DNA from: Vitellaria paradoxa
Lineage: Eukaryota; Streptophyta; Magnoliopsida; Ericales; Sapotaceae
Direction of reading: 5' to 3'
DNA: 64,000 nt
NCBI GenBank assembly: GCA_019916065.1
Contig: CM034237.1
Span: 22,093,752-22,157,751, forward strand
Below are positions 34,657-46,900 of this stretch, piece after piece. Position 1 is the stretch's first letter. Every line of letters starts with the position of its first letter. The notes beneath the pieces were generated by a model. That model was given only the letters and a program-made list of their open reading frames with translations. It did no database searches and was not told where the DNA came from. The translations under genes and the position numbers were made by a program.

Positions 34657-37600
34657 TCAATCACAATCCGGGGGATCCTCAAGATCCCAACTCTCAATTT
34701 CAGCAATGAAATTCTCATGATACTCTTTCAATCTCTGTCCATTCACTCTAAAAATATTCTTGGAGGTTGGATTTTGAATGTCAACAGCCCCAAACTCAGT
34801 GATGTTCTGAATCACATATGGACCACTCCATCTTGACTTTAACTTTTTGGGAAACAAGTGCAACCTAGAGTCATACAACAAAACCTTTTGACCCACAACC
34901 AACTCTCTTTTAAGGATATATGCATCATGCCACTTCTTCACTTTATCCTTGGTGATCTTGGCATTCTCATATGCATCATTTCGGATCTCCTCCAACTCAC
35001 TAAGTTGCAACTTCCTTTGAAATCCAGCTTCATTGATGTTTTCATTGAAATGTTTCACAACCCAATAAGCCTTGTGTTCAAGTTCCACAGGAAGATGACA
35101 AGCTTTTCCATACACCAACCTATAAGGAGACATGCCTAGAATAGTCTTGTAGGCAGTCCTATAAGCCCAAAGTGCATCAACCAATTTCAAAGACCAATCT
35201 TTCCTTGTGGGGTTCACTGTTTTTTCAATGATTCTCTTGATCTCTCTATTAGCTAACTCGGCTTGTCCACTCGTTTGGGGATGATATGATGTTCCAACCT
35301 TATGCACAACCCCATACTTCCTCATCAAAAGGCCAACATATCTATTACAAAAATGTGTTCCCCTATCACTTATCATGGCCTTTGGCATTCCAAATCTTGA
35401 GAACACATTCTCCTTCAAAAATTTTATCACCACCTTGTGATCATTGGTCCTAGTTGGTATGGCCTCTACCCACTTTGAAACATAATCCACTGCCACTAAG
35501 ATATATTCATTGCCAAATGAATTCACAAATGGTCCCATAAAAGCCATACCCCAACAATCAAAGATATCAAGCACATAAATGGGGTGAAGTGGCATCATGT
35601 TCCTCCTAGTGAGCTTACCAAGTCTTTGACACTTATCACAAGCAACACAAAAGGTATGCACATCCCGAAACATGGTAGGCCAATACAATCCACTCTGCAA
35701 AATCTTTGCCACTGTCTTCCTAGCTAAAAAATGACCTCCACATGCGAGAGTATGACAAAAACTAATGACACTATGAGCTTCACTCTCGGGTATGCATCTC
35801 CTAATGACCTGATCTGAGCAATACTTAAACAGATATGGATCATCCCAGAAAAAGTTCCTCACATTCCTAAAAAAAAACTTTCTCTTATCTAACATGGTCC
35901 AATAAGAGGGCACCACACCTGAAACCAAATAATTGGCTATATCTGCAAACCATGGTGTCTCTGAGGAATCTATATGAAACAACTGCTCATCAGGGAATGT
36001 CTCATTAATAGGTGACTCAAAAGATGCTGAGTCCTGATGTGGGAGTCTAGAAAGATGATCAGCAACTACATTTTCAACTCCCTTCTTATCTTTGATCTCT
36101 AAATCAAATTCTTGAAGCAAAAGAATCCACCTAATGAGTCTAGGCTTGGCATCAGATTTGGTCAAAAGATACTTCAATGCTGCATGGTCAGTAAATACAA
36201 TGACATGAGATCCCACTATGTATGATCTAAACTTATCCAATGCATATACTACTGCTAGCAACTCCTTCTCACTAGTTGTGTAGTTCTTTTGTGCATCACT
36301 AAGGGATTTGCTAGCATAGTACAGCACATGTGACTTCCTCTCCTTCCTTTGACCTAGGACTGCACCAATGGCACTATCACTAGCGTCACACATGATCTCA
36401 AAGGGTAGAGTCCAATCTGGTGTCTGCATAATGGGAGCTGAAGTGAGCAAGTCCTTAAGTCTATCAAATGAAGCCTAACAATCTGATGTCCAATCAAAAG
36501 GAACATCCTGGCCTAGGAGATTGCACAAAGGTCTAGAAATGGCACTGAATGATGCAATGAACCTCCTATAGAAACCTGTATGTCCTAAAAATGATCTGAC
36601 ATCCTTGACACATCTAGGGGTAGGAAGTTTTTGAATAATTTTAACTTTTGCTCTATCTACTTCTATCCCCCTATAAGACACTATATGACCAAGAACTATT
36701 CCCTGAGTTACCATAAAATGGCATTTCTCCCAATTCAACACCAAATTTTTCTCTTCACATCTTGCTAAAACCTTCTCCAGATTCCCCAAGCACAAATCAA
36801 AGTCACTCCCATAAACTGAAAAGTCATCCATGAACACTTCAAGAAATTTCTCCACAAAGTCACTAAACAAACTGATCATGCATCTTTAGAAGGTTGCAGG
36901 AGCATTGCAAAGACCAAAAGGCATACGCCTATATGCAAATGTACCAAATGGACAAGTAAATGTGGTCTTCTCCTGATCATCTAATGCAATCTCAATTTGA
37001 TTGTACCCAGAGTGTCCATCTAAGAAACAATAAAATGCCTGTCCTGCCACTCTATCCAATACCTGATCTAGGAATGGAAGAGGGAAATGATCCTTCTTTG
37101 TGACTGCATTTAACTTTCTATAATCTATGCACATGCGCCATCCTGTTTGGATGTGCATTGGAACTAATTCATCTTGTTCATTCTTCACTATAGTCACTCC
37201 GGATTTCTTAGGCACTACCTGAGTTGGACTAACCCATTTAGAGTCTGAAATAGGGTAGATAATTCCATCATCCAATAACTTGATTACCTCCCCCTAACCA
37301 CTTCTTTCATGTTTGGGTTTAGTCTCCTTTGCATTTGCCTAATGGGTTTGGCATCCTCCTCCAAAAAGATCCTATGAGTACAAATCAAAGGACTAATTCT
37401 TTGCAAATCTGCTATGGTCCAGCCCAAAGCTCTTTTATGTTTTTTCAAGACATCAACCAGCTTATTTTCTTGGTCCAAACTCAGCTGAGAAGAAATAACA
37501 GCTGGATAGGACTCTCCCTCACCCAAAAATACATATTTTAAGTCATTAGGTAGAGGCTTTCTCTCAGGTACAGGTGGCTTCTCAAAGGATGACTCTGCTT

Positions 37601-37816
37601 TGACTGTGGGCAGCTCTAAAGACTCAAAAGTGGGCCTCCACTGATTCACTGACATCACTGATTTTTCCATTTCCTCAAATTCTCCTCCACCAAAATTTTC
37701 CAAGTCACAATCATCTAGGAAATCTACTTGATCACTGTTCACTAAAGCTCTTTCCAGTGGGTCATCTAAGTACTCTCTATCAAAATGCTCTTGTGTGATT
37801 GTTTGAATCAAATCTA
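34657..37816 (-). pseudogene. Outer element pol: reverse transcriptase, RNase H, integrase (broken)
   Basis: This is the 3' half of gag-pol, resuming after the inner insertion. Frames 37811-37284, 37275-36886, 36879-36475 and 36450-34657 line up with residues about 936-1983 of the inner polyprotein. A 1-bp deletion near 37290 shifts the frame at VVRG. Two single nonsense changes at Gln codons (36886-36888 and 36475-36477) break reverse transcriptase and the RNase H junction. The reverse-transcriptase FMDD box is still present. RNase H and integrase form a 597-residue open frame ending at 34657, but the first integrase catalytic Asp is Ala here (CWGMAF against CWGMDF in the inner copy). The second Asp and the Glu remain. 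Confidence 0.9.
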
Positions 37817-37821
37817 CTTCC

Positions 37822-39344
37822 TGCTTGTTCTTGTTTAATTACCTCACTTCAAGATAAAAGCTCAAATGAAAATTCAGATTATAAATTCAAAGTTAAAGAA
37901 AATGTTAAGTGAGGTAAGTCAAGACAAGTTTTCCCCCAAGTGCAAGGTGTGGTTGAAGCACAAAATAACTGGTAAGTCCCAGGTCATTTCCACAGGGATC
38001 TAGGGAGCAATGAAGTGAATGACTCTAATGGAGATTAATTTGGCAAAACACTACTCACAGAAAAATGTAAAATAGAAAATTAAAATCTGATTTGGTTGGT
38101 TGATGATTTTGAACTAACTTTCCAAAAGCAAAGTGAATTTAAACTAAAAGATTAAATGATAAAAAGGTTGAGCAAGGCAAGTTTAATACCAATCCAAATG
38201 AATTTCAAGTGCCAAGAGCTTATAAATTTACCAAATCAATTTGTACTGATTTTTGAAAAAACTAATTTCAATTGAAACAAACCATGGATTAAACACTCAA
38301 TGTGCATAACCTATTTTAAGGACAATAGGAGTTCTAATTCTAGCAACCCACATACAACAATGTCATGAGAGTTCTAAGTTAAGCAACACCTATGAACTCA
38401 TCAATAGGATATACAAATTTGGATTAATCGGGTCTTGAATCAATGAGTTCTAAGACACCCAGCTGCAAATTGATTTGATAACCATAAAAACTCAAGGTAA
38501 ATTCATGAAGTTCGGCCACTTGAGATTCATTGGAAGGGCATTACCCTTGCCTTGGCTCAAGAAAACTTAGCCGAGCATGTTGAAAAGAAGAAAAACAGAA
38601 ATGGAAATCTGATTGGAAGACATTGCAATCTGAAATTGAAAGTTAAATGGATTTAGACTTCAAAATCTGATTACAGAAATTGGAATGAATTCAATGTGTA
38701 AATCTCCAAAACTCCAATGCTGAATTAAAATTCCAATATAAAACTCTGAACTCTCAATGAAAAACTCTCTAAAACTCTCTCTACGAAATCTCCACAATCT
38801 CAGCCGAATGCCCTCTGTTTTTCTGTCGTGTGGGTCTCCTCCCACTTCTTTCTTCCTTCTCTCTCCTCTATCTTTTCTCTCTCCTCTAACCGAATGTTCC
38901 CTTCATGATGGCTTCTTCTCTCTCCTATATCTTTTCCTGATTTGCCCTCCCTGGATTGCAGATTACATCACGTGGGGAAGTTGGGGTCACATGGAATTCG
39001 TTGCTGTGAAGAAGCTCATATTCGAATACAGTAAACCCATATTCGAATACGATCCCCTGCTGCAGAAATTTCCAGAATAGTGATTCTGATTTCTTTGCAC
39101 TGATTTCAACTGAATTTTCTTCTTCTTCTGAAATAGCTTCAATCCTTTGATGTGTTGTGCAGCATGCTTTCTTCTCAACATCCTCAATGTAGCTTAATTT
39201 CTTGTTCTTGTGATGGAAATCAACACACAATCCACTTTGGAGATATAGAGATGAAACCTGCACAAAACATAGATTTTATGTCTTTTTATGATGTGTGCAA
39301 GTGTAATTTGAATGTATAAACATGTATCAATTGATGTCCAATCA
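37822..39344 (-). repeat. 3' LTR of the inner element
   Basis: It starts TGCTTGTTC and ends GTCCAATCA on the plus strand. It is near-identical to 50261-51784; visible differences are at about 38819-38822 and 38868. It carries a pair of ATTCGAAT boxes at 39020 and 39041. A minus-strand frame (39263-38925, 112 residues) is present in both LTRs but only because the LTRs are copies. Confidence 0.93.
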
Positions 39345-40054
39345 CACACCCCCCAACTACAACATTACTAGTCCCTAGTAATGCTTCTAAATAGAAGAAA
39401 TAGGAGAGAAATCCAAAAGCATTAATTTCATTTCAATTTCGAATGATATTTCAGCTATTCATATGGAACTAGTCAACACCATGAGCAAAAATTTTCATGA
39501 GCAAAGTTTAAAATTTAAAATTTTTATAAGAGACGTGAAACTTGCCAAATGTGTGAAATGAATGTGAATGAATAGCAGCTTTTAACTCTATCAATCTTGA
39601 CATACATCTTTTAGAACTTCATTTAATCCTGAACTTTGTATTCCATTTCATTCCCAAGTTTTGACTTCAAATCTCACCTTGGAATTCACTCCAAAGAAAA
39701 TAGAGCACACAAGGTTTCACTCAAGATGCCCCTATTAAGAGTAAATGTTCATCAAATTCTAGAAGGTGGCATCAACAAGTCAAAAACGATGTATTCAAGA
39801 AAGAATTAGACTTGGCATAACTCCATGAAGGAATGATGTAGCAAAATAATTTCAGAATTTTCACCATGATTCCTTAATTCCTAAATTTCACAATTGAATG
39901 AAAATTCTTTCAAAGATCAATTAGGACTTGCAATGGGTTGTAATGGGGCCATGAGGTTTAATAAGGTAATAGAAGGGAAGGATAAAGAATTCAAAAACTG
40001 ATTTGGAACACTGAAATAAACTTTCTTCTACCCTTCTCCAATTCTTCTTCTTCT

Positions 40055-40110
<56 letters not shown>

Positions 40111-41094
40111 AAATTAACCTCAAGTGAATGTTTTTCAAAAGTAAAACAGTTTCCACCTTTTAGATTTTCTTTTTATCAAGAATTTCCCTTAACATTTTCT
40201 TTTCCTCATTCCATTCATTTTCTTTCTTCTCACCTCAAAATCCCAAAGTGTTGTTCATTTCTCTTCCTTAATATTTTCAGTGTATTCCAATCTGTTAGGG
40301 AAGGCTAAAGAGCATTCATAATGGTTAAAGGTATGATGTGGTAAGAATAAAGAAGTATGAATGCTCTAATAAAGCTCAAACTTGGCTCCAAGGATGATGT
40401 TCATCAAATAAAGGCATTCCAAGCTCAAATGTTAAGAAAAATGGCCTAATATCATTTCTATGATTTCATTTCCATTCAACCATAAAAGTTAAGAATCAGA
40501 AGTCTAGTTCCATTCATCCATCACTTCACAAACACCCAAAGCAAAATAATATAAGTGGAGTTATTGAAGTAATTTGAAGTGCAAAAAGCTTGAGCTTTTG
40601 GAAAGCCCTTAGAGTAAATGAAGTCTCTCATGACAAAGTTTAAGGCTCAAATATCTCACTTCAGGTTTTAAGTCTCCACTATATCTGGAAATCCATAAAA
40701 CACATTATTCATTCATAAATTCATTCTTCAAGACAAATGTTAGATCAACAATCCTCAAACTAAATCCATTCACACACTTTTCAACTTAAAAACACATGGC
40801 AATCACAACAACTCTTTAAAATTTCATACTTCAACTCAGCTCAATCCAAATTATGCAAATGACATTACTAATTCCAAGAAAACAGAAATTTCATTCATTC
40901 CAAGTTGAAAGTTCAAAGTCCTAAGTAGCAAAAGTAAAACAAAACAACTTAATCCTAATCAAAAGAAACAAACAGCAGGAACATTAATTCAAATCCTATT
41001 GTTGACAAAACATATTTGAAATATTCTAAAGATTTGTTGTCAAAAATCTGGTTTCAAGGACAAAAGAGTCTGGCTCATGGCTGAAGTACTGAAA
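39345..41094 (-). other. Polypurine tract and non-coding 3' region, inner element
   Basis: CACACCCCCCAACTAC beside the LTR is the polypurine tract in the element's sense (GTAGTTGGGGGGTGTG). The rest has no recognisable protein. It contains a 53-base poly-T run (40057-40109), poly-A in the element's sense, which may be an assembly-sensitive tract. Confidence 0.8.
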
Positions 41095-42474
41095 TTAAGC
41101 ATTTCTCCCTTCTTGACTCCATTCGAATATGCTTTCCACCATTCGAATAAGCTTCTGCTGCCCCTGTCTCAGCTCACTCACTTCCCTCATCAGCACTTCT
41201 TGATTTTTCTGGATTAATTTCAACTTCTCTTCTGTGCTCATGGGGGCTGCTTCAGTTGCCTCATCCTCTGCTGGCTGCTGCTGATTGTTCTCAACTGCAG
41301 GTGAAGTAGCCTTCTTCAATTGCCCTCGACTTCGATTCATGGATATTTTGTCTATCAAAGGAGCAGCTTTCACAATGGCCATTCCTGCCTCTTCCTCTAT
41401 TCCCAAAAAGTGCTCAATTATCTCTGTAATTAAACCTCCAAAAGGCAGCCCAGCAGTGGATTCTGGTTTCTCTACCACATGAGAAATAACCAACCAAATG
41501 TGGTAAGGTAAATCCATGGGAATGCCTAACAACATCTTTCCCATAATCATGGCTTGTTCAAGAGTGATGGTTGACTTGTAAGCATGGGGCAGAAATAAAG
41601 AACAGACCAGCATGTGAAGGATATTACTTTTGGGAGTAATTCCTGACTTGGACATCCTAGAAGTGGTCCATTTAGCTCGAGGGTTGGCTGTGAAGAGCCT
41701 AGCCAAATTGTCCTTATGCAATTGCTTCTCCCATTTTGCTTTTTGTTTAGGTGTGGATTCGGGTATTCTTTCAACAGGCAAATGACCTATGAAGGAAATC
41801 TTCTCAAGATTCAAACTAATTCTCTTCCCTCTAACCTTAGAGTTTATCTCAGGTCTCCCATGAATCATACCTATTTCAGCATTTGAGTAAAATTCCCTCA
41901 CATATGGTACCACAGCCCTCCTACTGGTTGTAACCCAATGTATCCAGCCCCTTTGCTCAAATAACTCTAACAATTCATAGGGTGGTTCATTGTAATCCTC
42001 CAATTTAATTCCTCTTTCAGTCAACACAGCTCTCTTGCTGTAATTCTCATCAAATTTCAGCTTTGAAGCTTTGTTGGAAAACCTCAATTTATCAAAAGAA
42101 CCCTCATCAAACTGATCATGGCCAGGTTGTGCTTCAGGTTCATCTTCAGGAACCTTTTCAGAGGTGTGGACCTCATCCTCAGGAGCAGAGGTGTGTTCCT
42201 CAATCGGCACATTCTCAGGAACTCCAACAGAGTTTTCCTTTTCAACATTAGAGACATGAGTTTCATGTCTCTCACTCAAACTCTCATTGCCTACAGAATG
42301 GAATGATTCTGTTCTAGAAGAAGACCTACGGTCTGATTTAGAGGATGACAGTTCATAAGTTATGGGTTCCTGAACAACAAGTGAAGAACCCTTACCATGT
42401 TGACTCAAAATCCTCATGCTCCTTCTCTTAGCCTTTCCTTTGTAAGCCATCTTCTTCATCCTCTTTGGTGGCAT
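41095..42474 (-). CDS. Extra ORF of the inner Athila element (plant transposon protein-like, 459 aa)
   Basis: This intact frame lies between integrase and the 3' LTR, where Athila and Calypso elements carry an additional gene sometimes called env-like. The protein starts with a very basic stretch (PPKRMKKMAYKGKAKRRSMR), then an acidic, Ser/Glu-rich region to about residue 135. A folded-looking middle follows (YSKRAVLTERGIKLEDY, VRGKRISLN, LHMLVCSLFLPHAY, GLPFGGLITEI). The C-terminus (about 405-450) is heptad-like and probably coiled coil. The middle resembles the Pfam putative plant transposon protein domain (Transposase_32). I see no signal peptide, fusion peptide or membrane anchor, so a viral envelope function is not supported. 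The role is unknown. The broken homologue at 31730-33019 shows the ORF is a fixed part of this family. Confidence 0.8.
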   Translation of the reverse strand: MPPKRMKKMAYKGKAKRRSMRILSQHGKGSSLVVQEPITYELSSSKSDRRSSSRTESFHSVGNESLSERHETHVSNVEKENSVGVPENVPIEEHTSAPEDEVHTSEKVPEDEPEAQPGHDQFDEGSFDKLRFSNKASKLKFDENYSKRAVLTERGIKLEDYNEPPYELLELFEQRGWIHWVTTSRRAVVPYVREFYSNAEIGMIHGRPEINSKVRGKRISLNLEKISFIGHLPVERIPESTPKQKAKWEKQLHKDNLARLFTANPRAKWTTSRMSKSGITPKSNILHMLVCSLFLPHAYKSTITLEQAMIMGKMLLGIPMDLPYHIWLVISHVVEKPESTAGLPFGGLITEIIEHFLGIEEEAGMAIVKAAPLIDKISMNRSRGQLKKATSPAVENNQQQPAEDEATEAAPMSTEEKLKLIQKNQEVLMREVSELRQGQQKLIRMVESIFEWSQEGRNA

Positions 42475-43977
42475 TTTGCTTCAGTTGATTTTCCACCCTT
42501 TATCAGAAATTCTCCAAGCTGTAAACCCTAGCTTCTTCAATCGCAGCTCTGTATCTGAATCTTCCCTTCAATGTCAACTCAAAATCTTACTCAGATAATC
42601 TGAAAGTAAAAGGCTGGAAGAAGGTGTGGACTGGTGAAGGTTTCAGGGTTGTGGGCACCAGGGCTCGTATTCGAATAGAACAGGACCTTAAATGGGGCCA
42701 CTTACGGGTATATACAGGATTTAAAACTGACATCATATTCGAATACCCAGACCCATATTCGAATACGGGTTATCAGCACTTTGCAATTCCAGTGTCCAGA
42801 AAACCAGAAATTCTTCTCCATTTCTTAAGAATACTCAAATTAAGTTTTGCCAACAGCTAAGATTAGAAAATTATTTCAAAAGAACAACTAATTCAAGAAG
42901 AAGTTTTGCAATTTTTTCAAAGTTTCAAAAAAATTTTTTTTTTTTTTTTTTTTTTTTCAAATTTTCAACATATGCAAACTCAAACTGACATAAGCATGAT
43001 CTTAATTCAATTCAAGCAATTCCAAATCATATTCAAAACATTCTGATCATATCCAATCACCCAATTCAGCAAATTTCAGCAAAATTATTCACATTCACAA
43101 ACTCAGATTGTGTCCCCCCCCAACTAAAACAAGCATTGTCCTCAATGCACAAACAAGTCAATCAATCTGGAATAAAGTGCAAAGGGAAAAAGGGTACCTG
43201 CTGAGTTTAAGGTTAACATGTTTGAGTGATGTAGACCAGCTGAAACTCCAAGGTATTACCAACACAATTGCTCCCCCCAACTTGTTCAATGCAATATTCT
43301 CAAAGAAAATGCAAATCAGTAGAACCAAAACAACACAAACTGGGGTGAGTGTAATTAAAGATCAATGAGGTTTTGCCAAGCATCACAAACAACCAAGATA
43401 TGCAAGAAATCAGTAAGTATGCAAGATGGGTTGCTGTTCACAGATGAGATTTTGTGCTCAGATGGCCTATTCAAATGACTATTCAGCTATTCAAATGAGA
43501 TGATTTGGACTTAATAGCAGTACCAGATTTGATCAGTCTTTGCTGCACCTGCTGATGTGACTTGATCCTTAATGGAGCTTGCTCAATTGAAATTCTTTGG
43601 CTGCATTCTGAAACAATTTGAAAGCATGTGCTACCCACTTTGGTTAATGCATTATACTCCCAAAACACCTCAAGCCAATGCATTTATTCCACTTGACTCT
43701 CAAGTAGGTCCACCACAAGTGATGTTGCTACCTCAAATAGCACATGTCAGTTCCAACCTTTGAAAATTCACATATCAGTAAAACATAAAGCAGAAATTCT
43801 CAATTCTTCATGAACTTGCTGAAACCAATGTGTTAAAACTTGCAAACTGAAAAATTTTTCTTTTTTTTTTTTTTTTTAGATGAAAGAAAGAAAATTACAA
43901 AAACCAAAGAAAACAGAAAATCAAAAACATAACAGAACCTACACTACTATGATACAAAATCAGAATTCTTCCTCCAT
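42475..43977 (-). other. Spacer between pol and the extra ORF, inner element
   Basis: No credible coding sequence. Two plus-strand C-tracts followed by CAACTA or AACTTG (43114-43126 and 43273-43283) repeat the look of the polypurine tract, and the block AAGCATTGTCCTCAATGCAC (43131) is conserved with the outer element. ATTCGAAT boxes lie at 42669, 42737 and 42757, with two ATTCAAAT variants at 43469 and 43489. Long poly-T runs occur near 42938-42957 and 43861-43877. Confidence 0.7.
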
Positions 43978-46900
43978 TCAACCAGAATTTGGGGGATCTT
44001 CAAGATCCCAACTCTCCACTTCAGCAACAAAATTCTCATTATACTCTTTCAATCTCTGTCCATTCACTCTAAAAACATTTTTGGAGGTTGGATTTTGAAT
44101 GTCAACAGCCCCAAACTCAGTGATATTCTGAATCACATATGGACCACTCCATCTGGACTTCAATTTCCCGGGAAACAAGTGTAACCTTGAGTCATATAAC
44201 AAGACCTTTTGACCCACAAACAACTCTCTTTTGAGAATATGTGTATCATGCCATTTCTTCACTCTATCCTTGGTGATCTTAGCATTCTCATATGCATCAT
44301 TTCTAATCTCTTCAAGCTCATTTAGTTGCAATTTTCTTTGAAAACCAGATTCAGTGATGCTCTCATTAAAGTGTCTCACTGCCCAAAAAGCCTTGTGTTC
44401 AAGTTCCACAGGAAGATGACAAGCTTTTCCATACACTAACCTATAAGGAGACATGCCTAGGATAGTCTTGTAGGCAGTCCTATAAGCCCAAAGTGCATCA
44501 ACCAATTTCAAAGACCAATCTTTCCTTGTGGGATTCACTGTTTTTTCAATGATTCTCTTGATCTCTCTATTGGCCAACTCGGCTTGTCCACTTGTTTGGG
44601 GATGGTAAGATGTTCCAACCTTATGTAACACCCCATACTTCTTCATCAAAAGACCAACATGTCTATTGCAAAAATGTGTTCCCCTATCACTTATCATGGC
44701 CTTTGGCATTCCAAATCTTGAAAACACATTTTCCTTCAAAAATTTTATCACTACCTTGTGGTCATTGGTCTTAGTTGGTATAGCTTCTATCCACTTTGAA
44801 ACATAATCCACTGCCACTAAGATATACTCATTGCCAAATGAATTCACAAATGGTCCCATAAAATCCATACCCCAACAATCAAAGATATCAAGCACATAAA
44901 TGGGGTGAAGTGGCATCATGTTTCTCCTAGTGATCTTACCAAGCCTTTGACACCTATCACAAGCAACACAAAAGGCATGCACATCCCTAAACATGGTAGG
45001 CCAAAACAATCCACTCTGTAAAATCTTTGCCACTGTCTTCCTAGCTGAAAAATGACCTCCACATGCAAGAGTATGACAAAAACTAATTACACTCTGTACT
45101 TCACTCTCGGGTATGCATCTCCTTATGACTTGATCTGAGCAATACTTAAACAAATAAGGGTCATCCCAGAAAAAGTGTCTCACATTCCTAAAGAACTTTC
45201 TTCTATCCAACATGGTCCAGTGAGAAGGCACAATACCTGAAGCTAGGTAGTTGGCTATATCTGCAAACCAAGGTACCTCAGAAGAGTCTATGTGGAACAA
45301 CTGCTCATCAGGGAATGTCTCATTGATGGGAGAATCAAAGGATGCTAAATCTTGATGTGGGAGTCTAGAAAGGTGATCAGCAACTACATTTTCAACTCCC
45401 TTTTTGTCCTTGATTTCTAAATCAAATTCTTGAAGCAGAAGAATCCATCTAATAAGTCTAGGCTTAGCATCAGGTTTGGTCAAGAGATACTTCAAAGCAG
45501 CATGGTCAGTGTATACTATGACATGAGAACCTACCAGGTATGATCTGAACTTGTCCAAAGCATATACTACTGCTAGCAACTCCTTCTCAGTAGTAGTGTA
45601 ATTCCTTTGTGCTTCACTAAGGGTTTTGCTAGCATAGTACAACACATGTGGTCTCCTATCCCTCCTCTGTCCTAGCACTGCACCAATGGCACAATCACTA
45701 GCATCACACATGATCTCAAATGGTAAAGTCCAGTCTGGTGGCTGCATAATGGGAGCTGAGGTGAGCAAACTCTTAAGTCTATCAAATGAGGCCTGACACT
45801 CTGGTGTCCAATCAAAGGGAACATCCTGGGATAGAAGGTTGCACAAAGGTCTAGCAATGGCACTGAATGATGCAATAAACCTTCTATAAAACCCAGCATG
45901 GCCAAGAAATGATCTGATATCCTTAACACATCTAGGGGTAGGAAGTTTTTGAATAATTTCCACTTTAGCTTTGTCTACTTCTATCCCCCTAGAAGACACT
46001 ATGTGGCCAAGGACAATTCCATGAGTTACCATAAAGTGGCATTTTTCCCAATTCAAAACCAAGTTTTTCTCCTCACATCTAATCAAAACCTTCTCTAAGT
46101 TTCCCAAACATGTATCAAAGTCACTGCCATATACTGAAAAGTCATCCATAAAAACTTCAAGGAATCTCTCTACAAAATCACTAAACAGACTCATCATACA
46201 TCTCTGAAATGTTGCAGGAGCATTGCAAAGACCAAAAGGCATACGCCTATATGCAAATGTGCCAAATGGGCAAGTGAATGTGGTCTTTTCCTGATCCTCC
46301 AATGCAATCTCAATCTGATTATACCCAGAGTAACCATCCAAGAAACAGTAAAATGCATGCCCTGCCACTCTTTCCAATACCTGATCTAGGAATGGAAGAG
46401 GGAAATGATCTTTCCTTGTGACTGCATTCAACTTTCTATAATCTATGCACATGCGCCATCCTGTTTGGATGCGCATTGGAACTAATTCCTCTTTTTCATT
46501 CTTAATCACAGTCACTCCAGATTTCTTAGGCACTACCTGAGTTGGACTTACCCACTTAGAATCTGAGATGGGGTAGATAATTCCAGCATCCAAAAGCTTG
46601 ATTACCTCCCCTCTAACAACCTCTTTCATGTTGGGATTGAGTCTCCTTTGCATTTGCCTAATAGGCTTGGCCTCTTCCTCCAAGAATATTCTATGGGTGC
46701 AAATCAGTGGACTGATTCCTTGCAGGTCTGCTATGGTCCAGCCCAAAGCTCCTCTATGCTTCCTCAAGACTTCCACAAGTCTATTTTCTTGGTCCAAACT
46801 CAGCTGAGATGAAATGACAGCTGGATAGGACTCTCCCTCACCTAAAAATACATATTTCAAGTCACTTGGCAAAGGTTTTCTCTCAGGTTTTGGTGGCTGG

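Noticed and set aside
38925..39263. 112-residue ORF in the inner LTR (also 51365-51703)
   Set aside because: Identical in both LTRs only because the LTRs are copies; no homologous frame is evident in the outer LTR and no domain is recognised.
41095..42474. Calling the extra ORF a viral envelope gene
   Set aside because: Position fits, but no signal peptide, membrane span or fusion peptide can be seen.
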